Below the pieces are notes generated by a model that saw nothing but the letters and a program-made list of their open reading frames with translations, was not told the origin of the DNA and searched no databases. A stretch of DNA of 64,000 nucleotides from Chrysomallon squamiferum (taxonomy: Eukaryota > Mollusca > Gastropoda > Neomphalida > Peltospiridae). The translations under genes were made by a program, and so were the position numbers. Positions 23,991 to 42,143 of the stretch are shown here, piece after piece (position 1 is the stretch's first letter; every line of letters begins with the position of its first letter). The stretch lies in contig CM022675.1 of assembly GCA_012295275.1 (NCBI GenBank), positions 15,513,971 to 15,577,970 of the forward strand. Direction: 5' to 3'.

Positions 23991-24740
23991 TTACCGAATT
24001 GAACGGAATTTGTATCTGCAGGAAATGATTGAAAACGGGTGAGAAATTCCAGTCGTTTTGAATATCTTTATAATTAAAAAGGTAGTTTTAAGTTCGGAGT
24101 GTACCAATCTATTATTGTGTGACCGCGATAGATGACGTCACGAACAGGTGCTTAGTCTGAAGAAACTTTTGTCAGCTGACATATTGATTATTAGATTAAT
24201 TAGAATTTAATGAATTGCATTAATCTGTCTGCGAAGTTTATTGTAGTGTTGACGAGTCTAACCAGAAAAATTGTGATGAACACACCAAATATTTAATTCA
24301 TCTTCAACTAAATAATCTAAGTATGTGAATGTTTGTTGTTGATTTTTTTTATATAGTATTTTCCGCGTGATTTGTAGATACGGACTCAAAAATATGAAAG
24401 TTGGCATTTATTTGAAAGAAAAAAACCCGTTATCTAATTAAAGAACATTTATATTTACAATGTAAAATTCTAGAAAACAAGTGAGAAAATGCAGCGTATT
24501 CGTTTTGAATTTCTTTATAATTACAAAAGTGGTTAACAGTTCGGTCTGAACCAGTCAATTTCTACACGACCGCGACTGATGATGTCACAAAGAGGTACTT
24601 GGTGTGAAAAAGTTTGGATGGTAGACATATTTATTAACGGAAGATTAATTTGAATTTAATGAACTGCATTAATCTGTCTTTGGATGTTTCTGTATATTAA
24701 GAGCTCCGATCAGAAAAAATTAGTTATGTAAGTATGTGAA
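23950..24740 (+). repeat. Tandem duplication, two units of about 380-420 bp
   Basis: Unit 1 (about 23950-24250) and unit 2 (about 24378-24690) share GACTCAAA..TGAAAGT, CGTTTTGAAT..CTTTATAATTA, GACCGCGA.TGATG(A/T).GTCAC and TTGCATTAATCTGTCT-like blocks in the same order. Unit 1 contains an exact TGACGTCA at 24133-24140, unit 2 has TGATGTCA. No coding frame is shared. Confidence 0.75.
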
Positions 24741-25255
24741 AAAGTCTTTTTCTTTCTCGCTTTTTTCTCCTTTCTTTTTTTTTTTTTTTTTTTTTTATAA
24801 GCTTTATCGACCAAATGCAATGATCTAAGTTCATTAAATTCTAACATCTTCCTTAAAAAGCAAAATAATTGTATGACATTTTGAGGATTTTGTAGAAGAA
24901 TTAGTAGTAGAAACTTCTAATTGCCATGTGCTCAATGTGGATTTCACCAGGGGATTTCACGCAGTTCCTGACATGCCTGAAGCCACACATCCTGTTAACC
25001 CTTTGTGCCTGACTGTGTAGAACATGTCATGCCATTTGGCATCTTTTCATATCCTTCAGACATGTCAGGTGGATTTTGACTCCAAAGATGAGTTTTTGGT
25101 CTCAGAGAAGTCTGTACATGTAGAAAATGTACATTGCAGCAATCATCTGTGCAGGTATGTATTTTTTAAATCTATATTGTGGCTAATCAAAAAAAAATTA
25201 CACCTCTGAAAACTTTATATGCTTTAGTTAACATGCGGGAGATTAAATTTCAAGA

Positions 25256-25327
25256 AAGGTCATCTCAAGGTCACCTGATCCACACGGTCAATTTCAAGGT
25301 CATAACAAAAGTCAAAAGGTCAGTGTA
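25256..25327. promoter_or_regulatory. Cluster of AGGTCA nuclear-receptor half-sites
   Basis: Within 70 bp there are four AAGGTCA words in the same direction, two of them in the extended form TCAAGGTCA. That form is the consensus for monomeric receptors of the FTZ-F1/ERR type. No promoter was recognised beside it, and the cluster could instead be part of a dispersed repeat. Confidence 0.3.
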
Positions 25328-25329
25328 CC

Positions 25330-28300
25330 CCAACTTTCTCCAAACTGAACAATAGTGGTAGATTTGGAAACCGTGTCATATTGCCTTTTCAACAATAACA
25401 ATTATGACTTTAGCTTTAGTCATTTTTATTTCTTTTGTATTCTTATTTTACTACTGTTTTTAATATTCTTTGATCATTCATAATAAATAAAATTATGTAA
25501 ACAAGTGTTTACACAATTTATTCACTTCTTACTATAGTTCAGTACAAACTTTATGCAGTTTTCGTAGTATTCAATCATCTTGTTCATTTACCTTGGAATT
25601 CTCTAAAATGGAAGGTTACAACACTGTGCCATTTAAAACTGCAATAAACAGTGTTCATATTTCTAATTTCTTTAAATTATGTTAAATCATTCTGTAAATA
25701 AAAATACATGAATTACATTTAATTATTATACTTAGAATAAGCTGTGTAGTAACAGTTGCTTTACTTACAACAACTTGACTAGTAGCAATTACTAAAGTAT
25801 CACATTATGTATAACTAATCCAATCAACTTTTATTTTAAAATATTGTTATTTTTCAAAAAAACTAAACTTTTACTCACCCACCATTTCAGCAGTATTTAA
25901 TTAGGTAGACTGGTTTATTTACATGTCAAACATTACACAGTTGTTGTATATGTAAGCTATTTATAAATAGAAACTGTGAAGGTACTAAGTAATATTAAAT
26001 GAAATATACTAAATACAAATAAAATATCTGTAATGTTAATAAAACAGAGATGAACAAATCAATTAACAATCTTAACCTTTCAACAACAACAAAAATAATA
26101 ATAATTTTAAATAAAATAAAAATCCTATTATCACCAACTGTTAAAAACTGCTTACCATTTCTACACTTGGGCAAAATCTCCTCTGTCAGAAATAAAATGA
26201 TATGATCAATTTGCATGAACTGATTTAACTCAAACTCTCTTATTATAATTTAGTCAAAATTAGGTGGCCACTAAAGTGGACATTATGTCATAAACATGTA
26301 TTTCATTAATTTTTCAAATATGTTTTTGGAAAATATTATTTACCTGATAGTTTTACTTTTATTATTTTGTGTAGTAGCAGACACTGCTGAAGTATCATTT
26401 TATGCATATTTAATCAAAAATCAATATATATTTAAGATTTCAATTTTTTTTAACTTCTCTTGAACCTTTTTTAATGTTTTTCTTGCAACGTTTTTATTTT
26501 TACAATATTAAACATACAACATATTTTATTTTCTCTGTGAATTTCATTATTCTAAGTAGTGATAAACTGATGTATTCTAAGTAGCGACAAATTGATGAAT
26601 TATTATTTGCTGTATATAATTTTATTTCAGTTATGTTTCATGTTTTATAGAACTACTGTAATTTCTCAAATCTTCACAACATTTCTGTCAGTTGTCTTCT
26701 TCCTCCATTCAAACAAAAATGAGTTGACACATTCCATCTAGTCTAGACATATCAGTGTCTGTGACTGTTGTGAATGTCTGAGAAAACATGGAATAATTTA
26801 TCATAATCATCATTATTATTATTAGTAGTAGTATTATTATTACTGTTATTGTTATTATTATTATTATTATTAACTGTTACATAAACAGTAAAATAAATAC
26901 ATGATAGACAGACAGTATATAACAAACAATATTCTTAACGTAATCTCAACAGATGAATCTGTGTTTCCTGGCAACAGCTCTCGTCAGTGTTAGATGATGC
27001 TGTCTTTATGGCATACTGACATACTTACTTTGTAAATGTTACTTCATATAACTAAAAACCTTGACACTAACCTTATTATAAGTAATGTCCACCCTCACAC
27101 CTCCCCCTCTGTGTCACAGCAGTTCATTAGGTAGGCTGGTACTTGAGTCTGTTCTGTTTGCTGAATGGTTTTTATAACAGAATAGACTTTACATAAAACA
27201 TACGATGTCTTGTACACAAGTCACTTTTTTTTAATCTTTATTCTATTTTTAATTTCATTGCCAGTATTAAATTAATTAGTTTTATTTCCTATCACAGAAG
27301 CCATTTAATGATCTGTAATAAATATTGAGATATTATAAGTTTCAAAATTGTGCCAATATTTACATTAACAGAGCATGTTAAAAAATCTGAACTGAAGATT
27401 ATAGATATAGTAAGATAATAGATGATAATAATTTGTTGATTTTGTATTTTGTTTTTAGGTCATAATTATACTAAGTTAATTATATTGTTTTTTATATAAT
27501 AATTATATCAGATTGATTATACTGTTGTTATATAGTAATTATATCATAGTACATGTATTGTTTTTATGTAATAATTATATCAAATTAAATTTGTTTGTAA
27601 TAATTAAACATTTATTGTTTTTATGCAGTAATTATATCAGAACATAATATATATGGTACTATAATAATTATATCAGAGTACATATGTACTTTTCTGTTAC
27701 CAGTTACCTGTACATGATTTGTTTAAGATGCATTTTAGAACAATGAGTGATTTAGAGAGTAGTTAATGTAAAGATTAGTAATTTTCTTTTCTTTATACAA
27801 AATTACAGTTAGTTTTATTTGCTATCACCAAATTCTTTTCATCATCTGTAATGAATATTGTAGATAATATTAATATTGAAATTGTGTCACAAAACATTAA
27901 CAAAGCCTATTAAAAAATGTCAACTGAAGATTAAGCTATGGTGGTAATTTGGGTATAATTAGAGAGAATATCCGTGATCACTTTTTCATAATTAATATTT
28001 GTTTATTTTGTCACTAAAATCTCTTCATATCCATTACAGTCAGTAGTGCTTGTTGTGACAGATCAGTATCAGTGTTTTAGAAGTGAGCTATAGACAGCTA
28101 TATACAACATATCAAAATTAAATCATTTTCTTTCAGTTATTATTATTATTATTTATCTATTTATTTATTTATTTATAAATTTAAGTTATATATAGAAAAG
28201 TCATGACAGACTGAGTATCCATGTATCATTGATCACACATTCGTTTTTCTTTCTTGTTCTATGACTTCTCAGAACGAGTGGTGGGGGGGGTTGTTTTCCC

Positions 28301-28920
28301 CATTCCACTTTGTTTCATTTTACTATTATAAAAAATGAAAATACATGTTTAATAACATTCTATAACAAGTTTATAAATATATGAAACTTTATATTTTTGA
28401 ATTTTTACAAATGTTATTTTTCCAATCAGTTTTTTAATACTGAAGATTTTTTATTTTAAGCAATTTACCCTAAGCTTAACATTACTGTTCTTTTCTTCTT
28501 CTTCTTTTTTTCTTTTTTTTTTTTAAATGGTATTGCATTCATATTTTGTACCTTTATTTTGCTGCAAAACTCAAAATAATTAAAATCTTCATATTAATTT
28601 CTCATTTGTTTGTTTTAATTAGTTTAAAACTAAATTTTACTCCCTTCAATCGTTGGCATATTTGAAGTGATAGTTAGGGAGGGTTGTCCGCACTGCAAAC
28701 ACTCACTTCATGACAGCTTCAGAATGCATGTACTTTTTATTAACATTTTTTAAAAGTTATTTTTACATAATCTTCCCCTACAAAAGACACAAATAACATG
28801 TCCTTTTATATATCTGTAAAAAAAAAAATTATATGTGTAAATTATTATAAGAATTATTTTGAATTTGCTAGTTTGATAAATGAAAAAAACAAAAACAAAT
28901 ATTTTACTAATATTTACATA
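25330..28920. other. AT-rich intergenic
   Basis: Holds a decayed array related to the 35-bp minisatellite at about 27470-27690 and several (ATT)n/(TTTA)n tracts. No coding exon was recognised. Confidence 0.6.
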
Positions 28921-28959
28921 TATTGTAATTAAATATGTGTATATTTGTTTGTGTGTTGC

Positions 28960-29270
28960 AGAGAGAGGATGGTTAAATACATGAGTGAGTGAAAGAGAAT
29001 GTGTATGGGTTTATGTGTTAGAGAGAAAAGATGGGTAAATACATGTGTGAGTGAAAGAGAATGTGTATGGGTTTGTGTGTTAGAGAGAAAAGATGAGTGT
29101 ATACATGTGTGAGTGAAAGACAGGGTACATGTGAATGGGTGTACGGGTGTGTGTTAGGTTGAATACATAACAGAGTGTGAAAGGGGGTGTAAAAGGTGGT
29201 TGAGATGTTTGTGGAGATGAGTTAAAGTGATAATTAAATAATGTAAGATAATTTCTTTTCTTTCAAAAAA
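28960..29270. repeat. Remnant of minisatellite block A
   Basis: Two to three units with ACATG.GTGAGTGAAAGAGA and GTATGGGTTT..GTGTTAGAGAG, one CAGGGTACATGTGAATGGGTG unit, then the same AAGGTGGTTGAGATGTTTGT shoulder as at 3770 and 13450. It joins directly to the duplicated intron sequence at 29275. Confidence 0.85.
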
Positions 29271-29274
29271 TACT

Positions 29275-30448
29275 TAAGTGTACTTTAAGTTGTCTTAGAA
29301 ATTACGTTTATTCTGACATGTAAGTACAATATAAGTCGAAAAGAAAATAATCGATTTTTATGTTCCTCTTTTGTAAGCAGTTAATAATAGGTTTCTTATT
29401 ACATTAGGTGTTTTAAATTATTAAAATTCTAATGGAACTCAATAAATAATCAGTAGACAATAATTATATAAAAAAGATGATGATGACATTGCCGACGATG
29501 TTAGTGATAATCGTGATAATGACTTAAAATAATTACAAAAACAAAAATTACAACGACGACAAAAATAACAACAACAATAATAATGATAATGCCTATGACA
29601 ATGATGATGATAATAATGATAAAGACGATGATAATAATAATGATAATGATAATGACGACAAAGATGATGACAATTATAATGATAATGATGATGAAGAATA
29701 TGATAATGACTATGATGGTGATGAGATTGTTTTTGCGCTGACAGAGGTACTTGGTTCTGCAGAATAATGACTCAGCGAAGTCAACAATCTGGAACTGCTA
29801 CATTCTGTGCTAATCTTGCTATAAATTCTACTACCGCCTGCAAATCAATTTGTTAATGTAATATGACTTTATTATTTGTTCAGTATTAATTGTACTTTAA
29901 GTATAAGGGTGTTCTGTTAAAAATAAAACTAATTCTGATAACAAAGTAACACACACACACAGTAATGAGAACTGATCTTGTTAAACACTCTTTTTTGATC
30001 AGTCTATAGGTAATGAATCTCCCTCTCTCTCAAGATAAACTCGTAAACTCTTCGAAATATACAAATATACTCTAAAGAAGATAGATCCTGCAAACATCCA
30101 TGCCCCAGTTCGTACACTCTACACGAGAACTAAATCGTAGAAAATAATGTTCTAAGGAGAGTCAATGTCAAACCTCGCTTCGGTCACCACTGTTGGTCAA
30201 TCTACGAAAAAAAAAAAAAAAAAAAAACAGTTAAACTCTAGTAACCTAAAATTAGCATCTGAAAGAGAAACAATCAAGGCATTTATTTATTTAAAACTGT
30301 GTTGTGTTTTCCTTATTAATCTGAGCTGGAATGTCATAGAGATGATGAGTTAATTTAAATGGCTCTTCAAACTAATGATGATAAGCTACTCACAAAATTC
30401 GATATGTGAAAAGACAAATTCTGGAATGCTTTTTAGTCATAAACATTC
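29275..30448 (+). repeat. Segmental duplication, copy of 20234-21295
   Basis: Same order and orientation as the source: intron 3 start, a GAT-rich tract, the exon 4 body and the 3' flank. Inserted poly-A at 30208-30229 and several indels distinguish it. Confidence 0.85.
29734..29856 (+). pseudogene. Partial copy of last exon of the secreted peptide gene
   Basis: Forty codons remain open from the Cys-Ala-Asp-Arg-Gly start of the module to TAA at 29854-29856. An 18-bp deletion removed the splice acceptor and the first codons, so it cannot be spliced as exon 4 is. The first 77 bases (from GCGCTGACAG) are identical to the source exon, but the 27 bases between the third and fourth visible cysteines are replaced by unrelated sequence of equal length. 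The cysteines themselves are kept. No exons 1-3 were found nearby. Confidence 0.7.
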
Positions 30449-30449
30449 T

Positions 30450-33400
30450 GGGTATTACTTAATTATGAACAGGAATATCACTCTTTGACTGAGATATAGG
30501 GTGAATATAAAAACATAACTGATATCTCAGTTGTTTAAATGACACCATCGGATACTAATGTAAAGTAAGAAATTTCTTGGTGGTTTTATAAGGAAAAATG
30601 GGGCTCGGCTTTTGGGGGACAATTATTAATGAAATAAGAAAAGAAATAAACATTTTTCTCTTTTTGGGGCACTCTTTCAAAAGTTGTCGTAATATATTGT
30701 CTGGCTACACAAACTGCAGATACTACAGACAGGAAAACTTCTCTACATATATTTGTAGTCTTCGCATATTTCTATATATAACACATTCAGAGTGATGAAG
30801 TAGTAGCAGTAGTGGTTACCTGACATATTAGTGGTCTTCCTATACCTGTTTAGGTAAAACGACCAATTATAACAAATATTGAATGATATTTTGGTAAATT
30901 ACCCATGTTAATCGTTTGCTTCTGAGCAAGCCTCTCGGAGAAATCTATTAAATGAAACAAATATATGTTCTTCATGCATATCAGAGAATGTTGACTGAAA
31001 GTAATCATGATCAAGAAAAAGGTGAAAAAGAAGGAAAATCCTGGAGCATACATAAGATTTAAGTTCTAGCATAAAGTGTTAATGATAAATTGAAGATGTT
31101 TCCCATATCTGGATTGTACGCTATAGACATCCGATATTTACTGAGATAACTTTTAATAAGTGTAATATTTTTATAAATATTTATATTTCTCAACCGAAAT
31201 CTCAAAGATCTGATGATGAGGCAACTTTTTTCTTTGATAAAGAACTTCAGTAAAACGTAAACAAAACGGAGGCTCTTAATGAAAACCAATTGTTTGCTTG
31301 GTGTCCTGTGAGTTTGTAGTAATAAAATAATAAAAAATAAAAATAATAATTAAGTATGATTAAATATGTATGTGAAAGAACAATATTTTGCTTCGTAAAT
31401 TTATCTCTATGGCTTATATCTTTTGCCTGTTTTGGGGTAAATAAAATTTAATTCCTAGACATTTTTTTAAAATAAAGTAAGTAAATACCTTTATCACTTA
31501 GGTAACTATGTTCTTCTCCAGGATTATGTTCAGCTGTGGTATTAATATTTCTTTATTATGTTGAAAATTCATGGTGGTAAATTAACTGACATAAAATCAG
31601 ACACATTTCAGCATAATTTAAAAAACCATAAACATAATATTTTAGAAGTAAATCGCTGCCAGTTATATATTTTGTTTTTTGTAATTACAATAAATTACAG
31701 TGATATATATATATTTGTTTTCTGTAATTACAATAAATTACAGTGATATATATATTTTGTTTTCTGTAATTACAATAAATTACAGTGATATATATATTTT
31801 TTTTTTTTCTATATTTAGTTCTGATCACTCAGAAAGTTTCTGTTAATGTTAAATTCCTGTCAATTTACGTTCATATTATATTTTGGATAATATGGATGTC
31901 TGATCAAAGGTCGCAACTGCCTGAAAAATTCACATTTCAAATTTGAATCACATCTCTGCAGAAAATAAATAAATTAATTAATTAATGAAGAACAGAAATC
32001 CTTAAAGTCCATTATATTTTTTAAAATTCGACTTTCAAATTTTGCTCGTTTTCTATCTGTCAGTGTGGGAAGTAATTTTAATGTATTTTATATATATACT
32101 GTTGTCTCAACGTATTTAATTATATATATAATTAAAACACATGCACAAACACACACCTTTTTCGCTTAACCTCATCGCCAAGAAGTTATGATGTTATTAT
32201 TACGTTATTATATAAAATTATATTATGGCAACGTATAATAAATAATAAATAATAATGACTACATCGCAGTATTACCGGGATCTTACCTAGATATCGGTAA
32301 CCGACTCCAAATTCAGTCACCTTGTCAACCGAGATGAAACTCATAATGGACATACTCTAATTATCAAAAAAGTTATCCTAACGGTCTATATATTAGATGT
32401 CTCTGTACAGGTTAGGCTAGTACGAGAGTTGACTTTGTTCTAGAGGTAATCAGAGATAAGATAATTAAATTAGTACTAGAATAAAAACAAAACACACATT
32501 TGAATCTGTATTAGCACTAGCGCTGACAAACTACTACTGTAATAACATTTAATTGTGTTTTTTTCTATTAATATTAAATCCACATAGACCTACAACTAAA
32601 GTCGTGCTTTAACGTATTAGAAAAGTGAAACTTAGCAAAATTAACGGAGACAATTGCTATAAAAAATTGCTATATCACATTATTACAAATATTTTTGAAA
32701 CAACAATCTGTTTACAGTAGTAAATATGTAGTCCATCGGAAATTTAAAGTTGTTTATTGGACAAACATCCTTCCCGGCAATACTAGCAGTCTCTCCCTAA
32801 CAGTGTCAAAGAGAGGACAGGTCAGGATACTGCGTATTGAACAGGATACTGTGTATTGAACAGGAGACTGTGTATTGAACACGGACACATACAGATTATC
32901 ATTTCAGCTAACACGAAGGTTGTTTAATAAACAATGGTCAGACAGGTCTGATACATAAACACCCTGTTCAGCAAAACTCCCGCTGTTTCAGTGGAATACA
33001 CTACTGCCAGGTGACATTAGGTAATCTGACTGATCATTATCGTCACACGTAACTCTAATATAATATTATGTTGATATTGTACGTAGGACTTTTTGGCCAT
33101 TTTTATCTTTTTTTTTTTTTTTTTTCAAGTGATTCAGTGAAGTTAGGCAGCTTCATTTTTAAACAGCAGTTAAGCAGTGACTAACATGTAGAAACTGCAA
33201 TTTCAGTAAACAGAGACAAATTCAAATCCAGTTAACTACACGAATGATTCTACTAGGAAATGTTATAATTGTTTTAATAACAGAGACGTCGTTTGCAGCA
33301 GTGAATTGCAATTAGAGCAAGAAAAAAAAATTCACATCAATTTAACAATACTAGCTAGTGTACTGTGAAACACTGCTCATCTGACTATTTTTGTATTGAC

Positions 33401-33590
33401 ATTTGAAAAGAAAAAAAAAAGTGTTCTGTCTTCACTTGAATAAACGACTGGTCAGTGATGTAAACAAATAATAAAAATTGTTTTATTTACTGTTGTATTC
33501 TATTAATGTTTTTCATTACCACGCAGTAAATTTATATATTGAATGGTGGTTTCGATCAATAAAAAAATACGTAAAGAAAAACAATGTATT
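30450..33590. other. AT-rich intergenic
   Basis: Contains three near-identical units of about 48 bp (CTGTAATTACAATAAATTAC + AGTGATATATATAT) at 31675-31800. Three 19-bp units (CAGGATACTGTGTATTGAA) lie at 32823-32879. No gene was recognised. Confidence 0.6.
32823..32879. repeat. 19-bp tandem repeat, three copies
   Basis: CAGGATACTGCGTATTGAA, CAGGATACTGTGTATTGAA and CAGGAGACTGTGTATTGAA follow each other directly. Confidence 0.9.
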
Positions 33591-33593
33591 TTA

Positions 33594-33727
33594 CTCTCCT
33601 GATAAAAGTCAGATAACAGCGAGTACAAAATTAACTGTCAAGCTGTCTCATGTCCGACTCCTCAGCAGGTTGTAGAATCGTACATTCTTTGAGGCAGTTT
33701 TACACTCACCATATTACTTTACTAAAT
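33594..33727 (-). repeat. Inverted dispersed repeat, copy 2
   Basis: Reverse complement of 17396-17535; the shared core includes GTCTCATGTCCGACTCCTCA. Confidence 0.7.
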
Positions 33728-33972
33728 GTTCTACTACTACTACTACTACTAATAATAATAATAATAATGATAATAATAATAATAAAGAATAAAAGAACAT
33801 TTAAGAAAAAAAAAGGATAGAGAAAATGTGAAATAAGAAAACATAGGAAGACCTGAGAAAAAGGAGGGAAAAAAACAACTACAAACCACGTGATCCTGGT
33901 TCAGTTGTTAATACAAACGCAATTTGTACAAGTAGCTTCTGACAGTCCAGTGGGCATACTGTAAGACAAATA

Positions 33973-33980
33973 GTATAAAA
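33973..33980 (+). promoter_or_regulatory. TATA-like box before a 57-codon ORF
   Basis: GTATAAAACTGG lies 46 bp before the ATG at 34020. Confidence 0.35.
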
Positions 33981-34019
33981 CTGGACGGCAAATTTTCTGA
34001 ATTATAAATAATATATTAA

Positions 34020-34193
34020 ATGGAGAAGCCGCAGTACGTGGATATTTGTTTGAATAATTTTAACATAGCGGATCCGGGCATACATTTTACAGGGAGGAGG
34101 AAGAACCCAAAGAATTTGAAATTAGAAATTATCTTTGATATTTCATTGCACAAGCTGCTTTACAGTTCCGCAAGCATACACGAACTTAATTAA
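34020..34193 (+). CDS. Small unrecognised ORF, 57 aa
   Basis: ATG at 34020 to TAA at 34191. The product starts MEKPQYVDICLNNFNIADPG, has a basic GRRKNPKN patch at about 25-32 and no signal peptide or membrane helix. Its mixed composition stands out from the AT-rich flanks, and a TATA-like box sits at the right distance. No family was recognised. It may be a real small gene, a first exon, or chance. Confidence 0.3.
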   Translation: MEKPQYVDICLNNFNIADPGIHFTGRRKNPKNLKLEIIFDISLHKLLYSSASIHELN

Positions 34194-34320
34194 TATAGCC
34201 GCTTTATATTTAATTTGAATAAAGTTTATCTCATCTGTTTTTACATGTTTAAGATGTTTTTCTTTGTCCTATTTGTCAGTTGTAGGTTCTGTATTCAACT
34301 CTGTGGATTTTACAGTCAAT

Positions 34321-34352
34321 GAGTTGACCCCGGGCATCACCAAGGTCAACAT
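34321..34352. promoter_or_regulatory. Everted pair of GGTCA half-sites
   Basis: GTTGACC and AGGTCAAC form an inverted repeat with a GC-rich spacer (CCGGGCATCACCA). This is the geometry of a nuclear-receptor everted repeat. No adjacent gene start was identified apart from the small ORF just upstream. Confidence 0.2.
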
Positions 34353-34359
34353 GCCACAG

Positions 34360-35518
34360 CGCCAAAGGGCTGGTTTCAGTGAATTTTGTTGTTGTTTTTT
34401 TCTTTTTCTTTCTGTATACCAACTTAGAAGGTAAAGCAAAGTACAAGAAAATAAAATACTAGTTCAGAGTAAGTAAACAATTGTGTTTGCTTTAATTCAG
34501 TTTCTTCTTGTACCTATTACAACTTTTTTGCTTACTACAAATGAATGTTTATATCAGTGAGTAGTGTTTTAGTAATTTGTCGTATGTGCTTTTGCTAAAT
34601 GTTGGGACAATACATTTTTGAGCTGATCAAATTTGTTTTACTTTCCTGATAAACGCAAGATAAAACAGTGGAGAAAGTTAATAGGTTTTCTTGGTTAGTA
34701 ATTTTGAAGATGACCAACGTGAAGCCTCACAGGAGGTGATAACATCGCAGTTTTGTACCCATCACGTTTTATCACTAAACTTATAGAACACATTTCTGAA
34801 TTATGGTAAGTGATAACAGATCCTCTCAGTAGAAAAACATTAGTTTACCCAAGACAAGCTGAATGATCTCGACTGTAGAAAAAATATATACACATGCAGA
34901 TATCTCATTTTATACGCCACATCGTAATTTCCCACCATCTTTTAGTTTCTCACAATTTATCTGTTTCCCTCGTTTTTTTCCATTCTCGTAATATTCATTA
35001 ATACAATGTCATTACTTGTTTTAACATACAATTAAATATCTAGCCTTATATGTGACAGTACTGATAATACTGGTGTCAGATGATAGTCACTCTGTTAGTT
35101 TGCTGTTTGTTGTAATCAGTGAACTGATACTTCACACTATTGTTACGAATGTGCCGAATCTTCCAAGACACGAAAGTAAACACGTCCAGATGGCCAAACA
35201 ACAACAGCAAGTGTCCCATAAAAACTATTATTAAAATTAATATAATTAAATCATACAATTGTATTCCTCTCTTTTTGTCGGATTAGTACCATTGTGCGTA
35301 CATCCCATTTTGCCTAGAGCTTATAACAACATAATTAGGGTCCGTAACTGGGGATTAATTGCTTGAGTGATTATTACGTTCACCTGCCTATATGTAACAG
35401 TCCAATACTGAAGACTGTTAAATATTATGCGTGATACATGATTAAAGATATCTCTTGTAATGTTTGTAACTTTATGTGTAGATTACGTAAACTTTTGAAT
35501 GTTTGTGTTTGTCTGTAT
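34360..35518. other. Intergenic, nothing recognised
   Basis: AT-rich; two 60-codon overlapping frames at 35052-35258 on opposite strands have no domain. Confidence 0.55.
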
Positions 35519-35718
35519 NNNNNNNNNNNNNNNNNNNNNNNNNNNNNNNNNNNNNNNNNNNNNNNNNNNNNNNNNNNNNNNNNNNNNNNNNNNNNNNNNN
35601 NNNNNNNNNNNNNNNNNNNNNNNNNNNNNNNNNNNNNNNNNNNNNNNNNNNNNNNNNNNNNNNNNNNNNNNNNNNNNNNNNNNNNNNNNNNNNNNNNNNN
35701 NNNNNNNNNNNNNNNNNN
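35519..35718. other. Assembly gap (200 N)
   Basis: Exactly 200 undetermined bases, a conventional placeholder for a gap of unknown size. It lies about 180 bp before the lectin receptor start, so the promoter or a 5' exon may be missing. Confidence 0.99.
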
Positions 35719-35895
35719 TTGTGAGGCTGCTAGCTGTCTGGTGTTTAGTTGACAAGTTTTGTGAGGTGACCTGTATCCTTTAGTTTTCTATTATTATCTA
35801 CTTCCTGGTCGGTTTAAGCAAACATCTTTTTAGGCATCGTCTTGTGTAAGAATTTTCGTAAATTATAGTAAACCGAAGAAAACAAAAAATAAATA

Positions 35896-41754
<5,859 letters not shown>

Positions 41755-42000
41755 GAACTGTATAACCATCTTAACCAACCTGACAGTGACCGCTACGACA
41801 TCGCTGATACCGTTACTTCCGATTTACCACACCCCAGTCTGTATAGACATACTGCCTCGTCTAACAATCAAATTCCTACTAGGAAATCAGAAATCTCTGA
41901 TAACGTCCACGACGATTCCGACAACAACGACAACGTTTCTGAAGGCAGTGAGCATTTTTATTTTGTTCTGGAAAATTCTGATTTAAAAGAATCTCAGTAG
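41755..42000 (+). other. Open frame continuing past the receptor stop codon
   Basis: After TAA at 41752-41754 the same frame stays open for 81 codons to TAG at 41998-42000. It encodes further tail-like motifs: ELYNHLNQ, DRYDIAD, SLYRHT and HFYFVLENS. The copy at 62.6-63.4 kb has TCA (Ser) at the position of the TAA, so one base change made the stop. The extension is therefore former or polymorphic coding sequence, or is reached by readthrough. Confidence 0.7.
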
Positions 42001-42099
42001 TAACTCTATCGATATTTTGATGCAAAATTTGTCCTCTGCTATGAAGAGTTTTTTATAATCCATCTTAACAGTGTCTCGTACCACTTTTGATGATCATGA

Positions 42100-42143
<44 letters not shown>

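Noticed and set aside
25024-25209. Frame MSCHLASFHILQTC.. ending at a CAG/GTATGT donor
   Set aside because: It looks exon-like at its right end but has no acceptor, no partner exon and no recognisable family.
35052-35258. Two overlapping 60-codon ORFs on opposite strands
   Set aside because: AT-rich chance frames with no motif, signal or splice context.
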